Source: Lentzea kentuckyensis (GTDB lineage: Bacteria > Actinomycetota > Actinomycetes > Mycobacteriales > Pseudonocardiaceae). Taken from it: a stretch of 64,000 nucleotides of DNA. Where the stretch lies: the NCBI RefSeq assembly GCF_002150765.1, contig NZ_MUYM01000005.1:111030-175029 (forward strand). The letters run 5' to 3'. Numbering within the stretch: the first letter of the stretch is position 1; the number at the start of each line of letters is the position of its first letter. A program made the position numbers and the translations under genes. The notes under the pieces are model-generated. The model saw only the letters and a list, made by a program, of their open reading frames with translations. It was not told where the DNA came from and searched no databases. Below are positions 42,076 through 49,443 of the stretch, piece after piece.

Positions 42076-43887
42076 TCAGCCGAGGCGTTGCTTCAGAGCG
42101 GCCAGCTCGTCACGGAGCGTGGTTGGGACTTTTTCGCCGATCTTGGCGAACCATTCCTCCACCAGCGGGATCTCGGCGCGCCACTCGTCGGCGTTCACCT
42201 CTAGCGCGGCCTCGATGTCCGCAAGAGGCGTGTCCAGGCCCTCCAGGTCCAGGTCGGCGGCCGTCGGGACGTGACCGATGGGGGTCTCGGTGGCGGCGGC
42301 CTTGCCCTCGAGGCGCTCGATGGCCCACTTCAGCACGCGCGAGTTCTCGCCGAATCCAGGCCACAGGAAGCGCTTGTCGTCACCGCGGCGGAACCAGTTG
42401 ACGTAGAAGATCTTCGGCAGCTTGTCGGCGTCGGCGCGCTTGCCGAGGTCGACCCAGTGCTGGAAGTAGTCGCCGGCGTTGTAGCCGATGAACGGCAGCA
42501 TCGCCATCGGATCGCGGCGCACGACGCCGGTCTTGCCGACCGCGGCGGCCGTGGTCTCCGACGACAGCGTGGCGCCCATGTAGGTGCCGTGCTGCCAGTC
42601 GCGCGACTCGGTGATCAGCGGGATCGTCGTGGCGCGACGGCCGCCGAAGAAGATCGCCGAGATCGGCACGCCCTTGGGGTCGTCCCACTCCGGCGCCTTG
42701 ATGTCGCACTGCTCGATCGGCGTGCAGTAACGCGAGTTCGGGTGCGAGGAGAGTTCCTCGCTGTCCGGCGTCCAGTCCTGGTGCTTCCACGAGGTGAGGT
42801 GGGCCGGGGGCTCGCCCATGCCCTCCCACCAGATGTCGCCGTCGTCGGTCAGCGCGACGTTCGTGAACAGCGAGTTGCCCTTGGCGATGGTGCGCATCGC
42901 ATTCGGGTTGGTGTGGTAGTCGGTGCCGGGCGCGACGCCGAAGAAGCCGTTCTCCGGGTTCACCGCGTAGAGGCGGCCGTCCTCACCGAAGCGCATCCAG
43001 GCGATGTCGTCGCCGAGCGTCTCGACCTTCCAGCCGGGGATGGTCGGCTCCAACATGGCGAGGTTCGTCTTGCCGCAGGCCGACGGGAACGCGGCGGCGA
43101 TGTAGTACGCCTTGTTCTCCGGCGAGGTGAGCTTGAGGATCAGCATGTGCTCGGCGAGCCAGCCCTCGTCGCGCGCCATGACGCTCGCGATGCGCAGCGA
43201 GTAGCACTTCTTGCCGAGCAGCGCGTTGCCGCCGTAGCCGGAGCCGAAGCTCCAGATCTCGCGGGTCTCCGGGAAGTGCGAGATGTACTTGGTGTCGTTG
43301 CACGGCCACTGCACGTCCTGCTGGCCGGGCTCGAGCGGCGCGCCCAGCGAGTGCAGCGCGGGCACGAAGTCCGCGTCCTCACCGAAGACCGCGAGGGCCT
43401 TGGAGCCCATGCGGGTCATGATGTGCATGGAGACGACGACGTACTCCGAGTCGGTGATCTCGACGCCCAGCATCGGCTTCTCCGCGTCGAGCGGGCCCAT
43501 GCAGAACGGGATCACGTACATCGTGCGGCCACGCATGCAGCCCCGGTAGAGCTCGGTCATGATGGCCTTCATCTCGGAAGGGTCCATCCAGTTGTTCGTC
43601 GCGCCCGAGTCCTCCTCGCGCACCGAACAGATGTACGTGCGCTCCTCGACGCGTGCGACGTCGCTGGGGTCCGAGGCGGCCCAGAAGGAGTTCTGCTTCT
43701 TCTTCAGCGGCACGAACGTGCCGGCGTCGACGAGCTTCTTCGTGAGGCGGTCCCACTCACCCTGGGACCCGTCCGCCCAAACAACCTCATCGGGGCAGGT
43801 CAGCTCTGCGACTTCCTGAACCCATGCGAGCAAGCGCGCGTGGTTGGTAGGTGCGTGTTCGAGACCGGGAATGGTCACTGCCGTCAT
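42076..43887 (-). CDS. pckG: Phosphoenolpyruvate carboxykinase (GTP)
   Basis: A 603-residue enzyme, the normal length for GTP-type PEPCK. The P-loop with the hyper-reactive cysteine is [12 protein letters not shown]. The metal-binding region follows in [12 protein letters not shown], and the guanine-binding part in the C-terminal third ([19 protein letters not shown]). It converts oxaloacetate to PEP and GDP with CO2, the first committed step of gluconeogenesis. AGGAG lies upstream of the ATG at 43887. The 5' leader holds two strong hairpins and the 3' end a very long one. Confidence 0.95.
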   Translation of the reverse strand: MTAVTIPGLEHAPTNHARLLAWVQEVAELTCPDEVVWADGSQGEWDRLTKKLVDAGTFVPLKKKQNSFWAASDPSDVARVEERTYICSVREEDSGATNNWMDPSEMKAIMTELYRGCMRGRTMYVIPFCMGPLDAEKPMLGVEITDSEYVVVSMHIMTRMGSKALAVFGEDADFVPALHSLGAPLEPGQQDVQWPCNDTKYISHFPETREIWSFGSGYGGNALLGKKCYSLRIASVMARDEGWLAEHMLILKLTSPENKAYYIAAAFPSACGKTNLAMLEPTIPGWKVETLGDDIAWMRFGEDGRLYAVNPENGFFGVAPGTDYHTNPNAMRTIAKGNSLFTNVALTDDGDIWWEGMGEPPAHLTSWKHQDWTPDSEELSSHPNSRYCTPIEQCDIKAPEWDDPKGVPISAIFFGGRRATTIPLITESRDWQHGTYMGATLSSETTAAAVGKTGVVRRDPMAMLPFIGYNAGDYFQHWVDLGKRADADKLPKIFYVNWFRRGDDKRFLWPGFGENSRVLKWAIERLEGKAAATETPIGHVPTAADLDLEGLDTPLADIEAALEVNADEWRAEIPLVEEWFAKIGEKVPTTLRDELAALKQRLG

Positions 43888-44143
43888 CTCGTCTCGTCTC
43901 CTGACTGAACGCCTCGGCTGCCCGAGGACGTAGCTGGGTCCGGTTCAGGACTTCGTCGTCCTCGGGAATAGCTCCACAACGCCCGGTGGGGCCGGGCGTG
44001 CGTGGAAGGGGATGGACCGAGGTTAGCCCGGTGAATGGCAGGTAAAGCACCCCCAGCCTGTCGCTTCCCTCACAAAACCGATTCTGGAATCGATTCAGCA
44101 CTCGGACGGCGTTAAGGCTCGCTTGAGGTGGGAAAAACACAAG
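43888..44143 (-). promoter_or_regulatory. Structured leader and promoter region of pckG
   Basis: There is no gene in this gap. On the minus strand, going towards pckG, there is a dyad CGATT/AATCG (44079-44092), then ACGCCCGG (43979-43986) / CCGGGCGT (43992-43999). A longer pair follows, CCCGAGGACG (43921-43930) / CGTCCTCGGG (43957-43966). The last two lie within 110 bases of the pckG ATG and would be in its mRNA leader. Role in control of gluconeogenesis is inference. Confidence 0.5.
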
Positions 44144-44177
44144 AGGCCCCGGTGCGGTTCTCACCACACCAGGGCCT
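44144..44177 (-). terminator. Terminator of the DUF6802-like gene
   Basis: On the minus strand AGGCCCTGGTG pairs with CACCGGGGCCT (one G-T wobble) and is followed by TTGTGTTTTT. This is the best classical rho-independent terminator in the window. It begins 25 bases after the stop of the acidic protein. Confidence 0.85.
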
Positions 44178-44201
44178 GTGACCTGCGCTTCAGTTCAGAC
44201 G

Positions 44202-44888
44202 TCAGTTCGGGCTGATCCACTGCCCGGTGGTGGAATCGATTCGGACGACGCCGTCGAACCGTTCTTCCTCCAACCAGTCGTCCGAGTCGTCCAGAATGCC
44301 GCTCTTGGAGTCGGTCACGTACCGGCCGTCGGACTCGATGTGCCCGTGCTCGACCTCGACCCAGTCGTCACCACGGTGTTCCGACATCGTGACCTCGCCC
44401 GATCGTGTGATCTCGGTCGCCACGTCGGCCCGTCCGTCGCCGTTCTTGTCGGTGAACAGCCAGGTGTCCCCGTCGTCGTCACGCACGACAGCGGTGTCGG
44501 CCTTGCCGTCGCCATCGGTGTCCTCGGTCGCCTTGCCGACGTTTCGATCGCCTTCGTCGGTGTCCACGACAATCGTCTGACTGGGCGAGGAATTCGTCTT
44601 TTGTTCGTGCGAGTCGTTCGGGTCGACGGCAACCCACTCACCGGAATTCTCCTCGAACCTCGCCTGGCTCAGGAGATTGCCGTCCTTGTCGAACGTGCTC
44701 ATCAGATCGGCGTCACCGTCACCGTTGCTGTCGGTGAACGCGAGATGACCACCGTCGTCCGTCTCGACCACCGCGGAGTCGTTCACGCCGTCGTGGTCGA
44801 GGTCGAAGGTGACGTCGGCGGTGTACTCCTCGTCCTCGACGGTCACCTTCAGCTCGGCGTCGGCCGCACCGTTCTCGTCGATGTACAC
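44202..44888 (-). CDS. Acidic Asp-rich repeat protein (DUF6802-like)
   Basis: A 228-residue, very acidic protein built of repeats around DxDxDGxxD (LDHDGVNDSAVVETDDGG, TDSNGDGDADLMSTFD, TDGDGKADTAVVRDDDGD, DKNGDGRADVATEI). These look like thrombospondin-3/dockerin-type calcium loops alternating with beta strands. There is no signal peptide. The GTG start has AGGAGGT eight bases upstream, a near-perfect ribosome site, and a classical terminator follows, so the gene is probably well expressed. Calcium binding is inferred from the motifs. The family occurs in actinobacteria without known function. Confidence 0.72.
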   Translation of the reverse strand: MYIDENGAADAELKVTVEDEEYTADVTFDLDHDGVNDSAVVETDDGGHLAFTDSNGDGDADLMSTFDKDGNLLSQARFEENSGEWVAVDPNDSHEQKTNSSPSQTIVVDTDEGDRNVGKATEDTDGDGKADTAVVRDDDGDTWLFTDKNGDGRADVATEITRSGEVTMSEHRGDDWVEVEHGHIESDGRYVTDSKSGILDDSDDWLEEERFDGVVRIDSTTGQWISPN

Positions 44889-44931
44889 CGGGACACACCT
44901 CCTACGTGCTCATGTACCGGTATGACCCACG

Positions 44932-45180
44932 TTATGCCGGTTCGGTTCCCTCGCCAACCGTGTGACGGGTGCGTCGGTCGATCTCGCTCTGATCGATGGC
45001 GGCGTCGAGGGCCGCGCGAAGCTCCGCGATCTCGGCGCCCTCGAAGGTGAACGCCGGGCCGTCGGGGCCGGCGATCTCCACCGCTCCGGCGCTCACACTG
45101 ACCTCGCAGACCGCTCGGTCCGCGTAACTGTCGCTGCAGTGAAGGAGCCACTCGCGCTTGACGCCCATGGTCAACCTCAT
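44932..45180 (-). CDS. Hypothetical protein, 82 aa, partner of the Scr1-type regulator locus
   Basis: A small acidic protein with a beta-rich core (SYADRAVCEVSVSAGAVEI, then GPAFTFEGAEIAELRAALDA) and a helical end. I recognise no family. Either the ATG at 45180 or the ATG at 45168 (MGVKREWLLHCS, with GAGG seven bases upstream) could start it. It is divergent from the Scr1-type regulator, and a perfect 9-bp-arm dyad lies between them. That suggests it is a target of the regulator. Confidence 0.6.
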   Translation of the reverse strand: MRLTMGVKREWLLHCSDSYADRAVCEVSVSAGAVEIAGPDGPAFTFEGAEIAELRAALDAAIDQSEIDRRTRHTVGEGTEPA

Positions 45181-45210
45181 CTTCACCCCAGGCCGCCAGA
45201 ATTAGACTTA

Positions 45211-45236
45211 ACTTTAGTCCTACTTGAGACTAAAGT
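45211..45236. promoter_or_regulatory. Dyad between the divergent 82-aa gene and Scr1-type regulator
   Basis: ACTTTAGTC (45211-45219) and GACTAAAGT (45228-45236) are perfect inverted 9-mers with an 8-bp spacer. They lie in an AT-rich island in an otherwise GC-rich region, between two divergent starts. This is the expected place for the operator of the adjacent helix-turn-helix protein. Confidence 0.65.
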
Positions 45237-45269
45237 CGCTCGCCTAAGCGTATGAAGGGAGGCAGCCAC

Positions 45270-46127
45270 GTGGGTCAGGCCAGGCAGACCGTGGAGCGCC
45301 TCCAGCTCGGACTCACGCTCCAGCGCCTGCGACTCGCGGCGGACAAGTCGCAGCAGGAAGCGGCCGACGTCATCGGCCGCAGTGCGGGCCGGCTCAGTCA
45401 GGTGGAGAACGGCAAGGGCGCTCTCGGCTCTACAGAGCTGACGCTGTTGCTCGACTTCTACGAGGTGTCGAGCGAGGAACGCGCCACGGTGCTCGCTCTC
45501 GGGAGGGCGAGCCGGCGCAGACAGCCTCGGCTCGGCTACCTCGACTCACTGCCTGACTCCTATGTGCGCTTCATGGACCTGCTGGCGGCGGCGCAGCGAA
45601 TCAGCTGGTACGAATCGGGCATCATCCCCGGCTTGGTCCAGTCAGCGAGCTACGTCACCGGTGTCCACCGCGCGGGCAGATCGTTGCGCCCCGACGAAGA
45701 AACGGTGGAACGCATCGCGTTCCGACTGCAGCTCCAGCAGCAGGTGCTGTCTGTTGGCAAGGCGAAGTTCATCGACGTCATCTTCACCGAGGACACCCTT
45801 CTGCACGTCGTCGGAGACGCGTCGGTCATGCGTGAGCAGGTTCTGCATCTGCTCCAACTGCAAGAACAGCATCCAACGCTCAACATCCGCATCGTCGGGC
45901 TCGGGACTCCCGACAATCCAGGCCTGGGTGGTGGACTGGTGTCGCTCGAGTACGACACGTCCGCTCCCATCGCCTACGCCACCAGCCTTTACGGCCCGCC
46001 GATCTATTATGATCAACCGTCCGCCACGGAACGGATGCAGAAGATCTTCGAGGGAATCTCCGACATCGCGCTGAGCCCGAGAGATTCGAGGACAGTGCTG
46101 ATCAACTTCCTGGCAAGGAGCTCGTAG
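45270..46127 (+). CDS. Scr1-family (XRE/DUF5753) transcriptional regulator
   Basis: A 285-residue protein. An N-terminal Cro/CI helix-turn-helix (LQRLRLAADKSQQEAADVIG, then SAGRLSQVENGKG) is followed by the DUF5753 domain (SWYESGIIPGLVQSASYV, then GSVxLEYD-like VSLEYDTSAPIAY near the end). These proteins are paired with DUF397 genes across actinomycetes and have been linked to development and to antitoxin-like behaviour. I start at the GTG at 45270 because AAGGGAGG lies seven bases before it; an ATG at 45252 is in frame. The DUF397 gene follows after one base. Confidence 0.85.
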   Translation: MGQARQTVERLQLGLTLQRLRLAADKSQQEAADVIGRSAGRLSQVENGKGALGSTELTLLLDFYEVSSEERATVLALGRASRRRQPRLGYLDSLPDSYVRFMDLLAAAQRISWYESGIIPGLVQSASYVTGVHRAGRSLRPDEETVERIAFRLQLQQQVLSVGKAKFIDVIFTEDTLLHVVGDASVMREQVLHLLQLQEQHPTLNIRIVGLGTPDNPGLGGGLVSLEYDTSAPIAYATSLYGPPIYYDQPSATERMQKIFEGISDIALSPRDSRTVLINFLARSS

Positions 46128-46128
46128 T

Positions 46129-46302
46129 TTGACCTCGTGGATCAAGAGCAGCCACAGCTCGGGTGATGGCGGCGCGTGTGTGGAGGTGCTGCGCACCAAC
46201 GTGCTGGTATCCGTGCGGGACTCGAAGAATCCCGACGGACCCCGGTTCGCGGTCTCACCCGACGGGTGGCGGACGTTTCTGAGCGTGATCACTGACCGGT
46301 GA
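46129..46302 (+). CDS. DUF397 protein, 57 aa, TTG start
   Basis: The frame reads MTSWIKSSHSSGDGGACVEV, then a strand with VSVRDSKNPDGPRFAVSPDG and ends WRTFLSVITDR. The SSHSSGDGGACVEV and RDSKxPxGP blocks are the hallmark of DUF397. It begins at a TTG with AAGGAG eight bases upstream, and starts one base after the stop of the Scr1-type gene, so it belongs to that operon. DUF397 proteins act with their Scr1 partners. Its last 48 bases overlap the 3' end of the convergent cupredoxin gene, which is unusual. Confidence 0.82.
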   Translation: MTSWIKSSHSSGDGGACVEVLRTNVLVSVRDSKNPDGPRFAVSPDGWRTFLSVITDR

Positions 46303-46875
46303 ATCCTGCTCCGGACGCGCACCGATGACGAGCAGGCACAACGTCGTGACCGCGGCGACCAGTCCGGCCAGCAACAGCATCGGCTGAAGCGAGGGCGGTT
46401 CGGACGGGGCCGCGGCGATCACCGCGGGTTCGGTCGTGACCTGCGGCGGTGCGGTGGTCGTCGGGGGCTCGGTCGTCGTGGTGGTCACCGCCTCGGGCTG
46501 TTGGGGTGCGGGCTCGTGCGTCGCCGGATGCTGCGGTGCCACCGTCTCGGCCGGCAGCACGACGATGCGCGCCCGCATGTCCGGGTGGATCGAGCACACG
46601 TAGTCGAACGTGCCGGGCTGGGTGAAGGTGTAGCTCCAGGACTGACCGGTCGACAGCATGGGCGAGCGGAACGTGCCCGCCGCCACGTCGTGCGGAGCCT
46701 GGTCCTGGTTGGTCCACGTCACGACGTCGCCGACGCGCACGGTCATCGACGCGGGCTGGTACTGGTACTGGGCGATCGGGATCGAGTGCGTCTCGGCGCC
46801 GGTGGCCGGTGCCGTGCTGAACAGGATCAGCACGGCGAACGCGGCCAGGACGGCGCTGGCCAGGCCGCGCCGCAT
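46255..46875 (-). CDS. Membrane-anchored cupredoxin-domain protein
   Basis: A 206-residue exported protein. A signal peptide (residues 1-27) leads into a plastocyanin-like domain with type-1 copper ligands: His in QAPHDVAAG, Cys and His in YVCSIHPDM, and the following Met. A Pro/Thr-rich spacer leads to a C-terminal membrane helix (PMLLLAGLVAAVTTLCLLVI) and a basic tail. It is the last gene of the cupredoxin operon, and its ATG overlaps the previous stop. It probably carries electrons or copper at the cell surface. Confidence 0.82.
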   Translation of the reverse strand: MRRGLASAVLAAFAVLILFSTAPATGAETHSIPIAQYQYQPASMTVRVGDVVTWTNQDQAPHDVAAGTFRSPMLSTGQSWSYTFTQPGTFDYVCSIHPDMRARIVVLPAETVAPQHPATHEPAPQQPEAVTTTTTEPPTTTAPPQVTTEPAVIAAAPSEPPSLQPMLLLAGLVAAVTTLCLLVIGARPEQDSPVSDHAQKRPPPVG

Positions 46876-47744
46876 CAGCAGATCGCCTGGTTGAACGCCG
46901 GGTCGAGCATCTGCTCGAGCATGACGGTGTGGGCCTTGACGTAGTTGTCGAACGCCAGGGCGTCCTGAACCTGCTGCAGCGGCGACGTCTCCAGGTGCGC
47001 TGCCTTCACGTGCGCGATGAACGGCTTGAGCACGTCCTGGGGCAGCGAGCTCGCGAGTGCCGGATCGAGCATCTTCTCCAGCAGCACGGTGTGAGCCTTG
47101 ACGTAGCTGTCGAGTGCCAGGGCGTCCTGGGTCTGCTGGAGGAGCGAAGTCTCCAGGTGCGCCGCCTTCACGTGCGCGACGAACGGTTCGAGCGCCGCCT
47201 TCGGCACGCACTCACCGCCGGCCGGTGGAGCGGTGGTCGGTGACGGGTGAGTCGGGTGGCTGGTCGGCGGCGTCGTGGTCGGCGGAGTTGTCGGAGGGGT
47301 CGTCGGTGGGGTCGTGGTCGGCGGCGTGGTGGTCGGCGGGGTCGTGGGGACGTCGCCGGACACGGTCACCGAGGCCCGCATGTCCGGGTGGACCGAGCAG
47401 TAGTACGAGTACGAGCCGGCCTTGGTGAAGGTGAAGCTGTAGGACTCGCCCTTCTGCAGGGTCGGCGAGGTGAACTTCTCCGGGCCCGAGGTGACGACGA
47501 CGTTGTGCGGGGCGGTGTCGTGGTTCGTCCAGACGACCGTGTCGCCGGGGGCGACGGTCAGCGATGCGGGCTGGAACGCGTAGCCCATGATCTCGACCTT
47601 GGTCGTCGCCGCGGCCTCGCCCTGTACGGCGGCGAGTCCGACGGCCGGTGCTGCCAGTCCTGAGCCCGCCTGGCTCAGACAGAACACCGCACCGACTATG
47701 CCGAGCGCGGCCACCAGCGCCGCCAACCGGTTTCGTTTGTCCAC
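46875..47744 (-). CDS. Secreted cupredoxin with duplicated C-terminal helical module
   Basis: A 289-residue exported protein. The signal region is residues 1-32. A cupredoxin domain (~45-130) has copper ligands in TAPHNVVVT and YYCSVHPDM. It is followed by a Thr/Pro linker (TTPPTT repeats, ~132-172). Two copies of a 43-residue helical module then lie at residues 188-230 and 242-284, identical at 35 positions (each with AHVKAAHLETS and YVKAHTV). The module is not one I recognise; its His and Met could bind copper, but that is speculation. It is 21 bases downstream of the CopD gene. Confidence 0.78.
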   Translation of the reverse strand: MDKRNRLAALVAALGIVGAVFCLSQAGSGLAAPAVGLAAVQGEAAATTKVEIMGYAFQPASLTVAPGDTVVWTNHDTAPHNVVVTSGPEKFTSPTLQKGESYSFTFTKAGSYSYYCSVHPDMRASVTVSGDVPTTPPTTTPPTTTPPTTPPTTPPTTTPPTSHPTHPSPTTAPPAGGECVPKAALEPFVAHVKAAHLETSLLQQTQDALALDSYVKAHTVLLEKMLDPALASSLPQDVLKPFIAHVKAAHLETSPLQQVQDALAFDNYVKAHTVMLEQMLDPAFNQAIC

Positions 47745-47765
47745 TGTGACTTCCTTTCGGACGGG

Positions 47766-48638
47766 TCAGCGACCGGGACCGGTCGTGACGAGCAGTGCGG
47801 CCACGGCGAGGACGGCGACGGCGAGCACCGTTTCGGCAGTGACCGAGTAGACGAGGGCGCGGGTGCCGTCGGCGGTGTGCAGTCGCCGATCCACCCAGCG
47901 CTTGCTCGCCAGGCCCAGGAGAAGGAGACCGGCGAAGATCGAGAGCTTGACCAGCAGGATCTGGCCGTATCCGGTGTGCAGCAACGCATCCAACGAACCG
48001 ACCAGCCGCCACGCCAGCAGCGATCCCGCGACGGTCAGCACGCCGACGGAGACCACGGCGAGGCGGGAGTAGCGCGGCAGCACGGTGGTGAGCGCGGCGC
48101 GGTCGGGCAGCGTCACGAACAGCAGCATCACGAGGCCCCCGATCCACAGGCACACCACCAGCAGGTGGGCGAAGATCGCGAGCTGACCCCAGGCAGGCAG
48201 ATCGAGCGCGTGGCCGGTCATGCCGTTGGTGCGCAGGATGCCCAGGCCCACCGCGCCCGCACCGACCCGCCACGCCCACGAACGCGCCGCGCGGGCACCG
48301 CGGCGGGCCAGGTCGGCGAGCACCACCAGCGCCAGCACCCAGAGCAACGTCCGCGCGAACCACACCCGCCCGAACGGCGCGTCGAGCAGCGGGCGAACGA
48401 CGTCCCAGCTGAACGCGGGCGGGCGTCCGGCGACCCAGGCGGCGTTCAGGAACAGTCCGGTGACGGTGCCCGCGACACCGCACAGCCAGCCGAACGCCAC
48501 CAGGCGCCGCGCCCGGCCCGTGTCCGCACCGTCCGGCCACAGCAGCGCGAAGAACGCGGCGCCACCGACGAACAGCACCGTGCCGACGTAGTCGAACGTC
48601 CTGGCCAGCACGAACCACGACTTCGCCGCCTCGGTCAC
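47766..48638 (-). CDS. CopD family copper-resistance membrane protein
   Basis: A 290-residue integral membrane protein with about eight helices. The C-terminal half is the CopD domain (HLLVVCLWIGGLVMLLFV, then LLHTGYGQILLVKLSIFAGLL with conserved His, Gly and Lys). Members move copper across the membrane or hand it to partners. Neighbouring cupredoxins support a copper role. Its GTG overlaps the stop of the upstream gene (GTGA). Confidence 0.85.
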   Translation of the reverse strand: MTEAAKSWFVLARTFDYVGTVLFVGGAAFFALLWPDGADTGRARRLVAFGWLCGVAGTVTGLFLNAAWVAGRPPAFSWDVVRPLLDAPFGRVWFARTLLWVLALVVLADLARRGARAARSWAWRVGAGAVGLGILRTNGMTGHALDLPAWGQLAIFAHLLVVCLWIGGLVMLLFVTLPDRAALTTVLPRYSRLAVVSVGVLTVAGSLLAWRLVGSLDALLHTGYGQILLVKLSIFAGLLLLGLASKRWVDRRLHTADGTRALVYSVTAETVLAVAVLAVAALLVTTGPGR

Positions 48639-49216
48639 GGCGTGCTCAGCAGCGCGGTGATCTTGCCCGTCTTGTCGTCCGCGACGAGCGAACAGCCCGG
48701 ACCGAGCAGGTCACCGGTGAGATCGCCGACCAGCTTCGCCGGATCCCCGAGCTTCCCGAGCAACGGAAGGTCCACAGTGGACTCCCGTTCGACCTCGTGC
48801 GTGCCGGGCAGCAGTTCGCCGACGACTGGCAGCGCGTCGAGATCGAGCAGCTTCAACAGTTCGGTGACCGCCCCGCCCTCACACGGCTTCGAGGGTGGCG
48901 TCGTGGTCGGCGGAACAGTCGGCTTCGACGGCGGCGAGGTCGGCGCGGGGTGTGGATGCTCGACCGCGGGAGCCGGAACGTGCGGACCCTGCGGGACGGG
49001 GAGAGGAACTGCCGCGGGCACGACCTGCTGTTGCTGTGGTGGCGGCTGCTGTGGGCGCGCCGGAGGTGTCGTGGTGGCGGCGGGCAGGTGCTGAACGGGC
49101 GGTGTCGGCCCGCTCTGCGCCACCGGTACGCCGCCGATGCCCGACGCGAACCCGAGCACGACGACCACGGTGCCCACCAGGCCCGCCGCGACGACCTGGT
49201 CTCGCTGCAGTTTCAT
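48635..49216 (-). CDS. Exported Pro-rich protein, first gene of the cupredoxin operon
   Basis: A 193-residue protein with an uncleaved-looking N-terminal helix (VVAAGLVGTVVVVLGFASG). A ~90-residue Pro/Gln/Thr-rich spacer leads to a C-terminal domain with two cysteines (KPCEGGAVTELLKLLDLDAL, then GPGCSLVADDKTGKITALL). I recognise no family. The spacer suggests that it spans the cell wall. It opens the four-gene operon that ends at 46255. The promoter must lie in the AT-rich gap upstream. TCCACAGTGGA occurs inside at 48771-48781. Confidence 0.6.
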   Translation of the reverse strand: MKLQRDQVVAAGLVGTVVVVLGFASGIGGVPVAQSGPTPPVQHLPAATTTPPARPQQPPPQQQQVVPAAVPLPVPQGPHVPAPAVEHPHPAPTSPPSKPTVPPTTTPPSKPCEGGAVTELLKLLDLDALPVVGELLPGTHEVERESTVDLPLLGKLGDPAKLVGDLTGDLLGPGCSLVADDKTGKITALLSTP

Positions 49217-49443
49217 GCTTCAAAAGCGAATCAGTGCCGAATTAACCGGCATTCCCGATTCATGACGAACCGGTGAACTAGTATCGGAGACAAATGTTTT
49301 GTACCAGTGCACGTCCCGAAACGCGCAATTAAGTTGCCGCGACAACAGTGCGTTGACCAGCAAAAATGAGTAACACTCAATTAATTCTGAACGATCTCAC
49401 AGATAGCCCGTAACTGGCGTGCGGGCCGCTCGTTGATGTTCTT
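49217..49443. promoter_or_regulatory. AT-rich gap between the cupredoxin operon and the GTPase operon
   Basis: This 227-base stretch is the most AT-rich of the window (for example AATTAAGTTGCC and CAATTAATTCTGAACG). It carries the promoter of the minus-strand cupredoxin operon and follows the end of the GTPase operon. I see no gene and no strong hairpin. Confidence 0.45.

Noticed and set aside
45270..46302. Toxin-antitoxin module
   Set aside because: Scr1/DUF397 pairs are sometimes labelled this way, but neither protein shows a toxin fold and the pairing is a general actinomycete regulatory arrangement.
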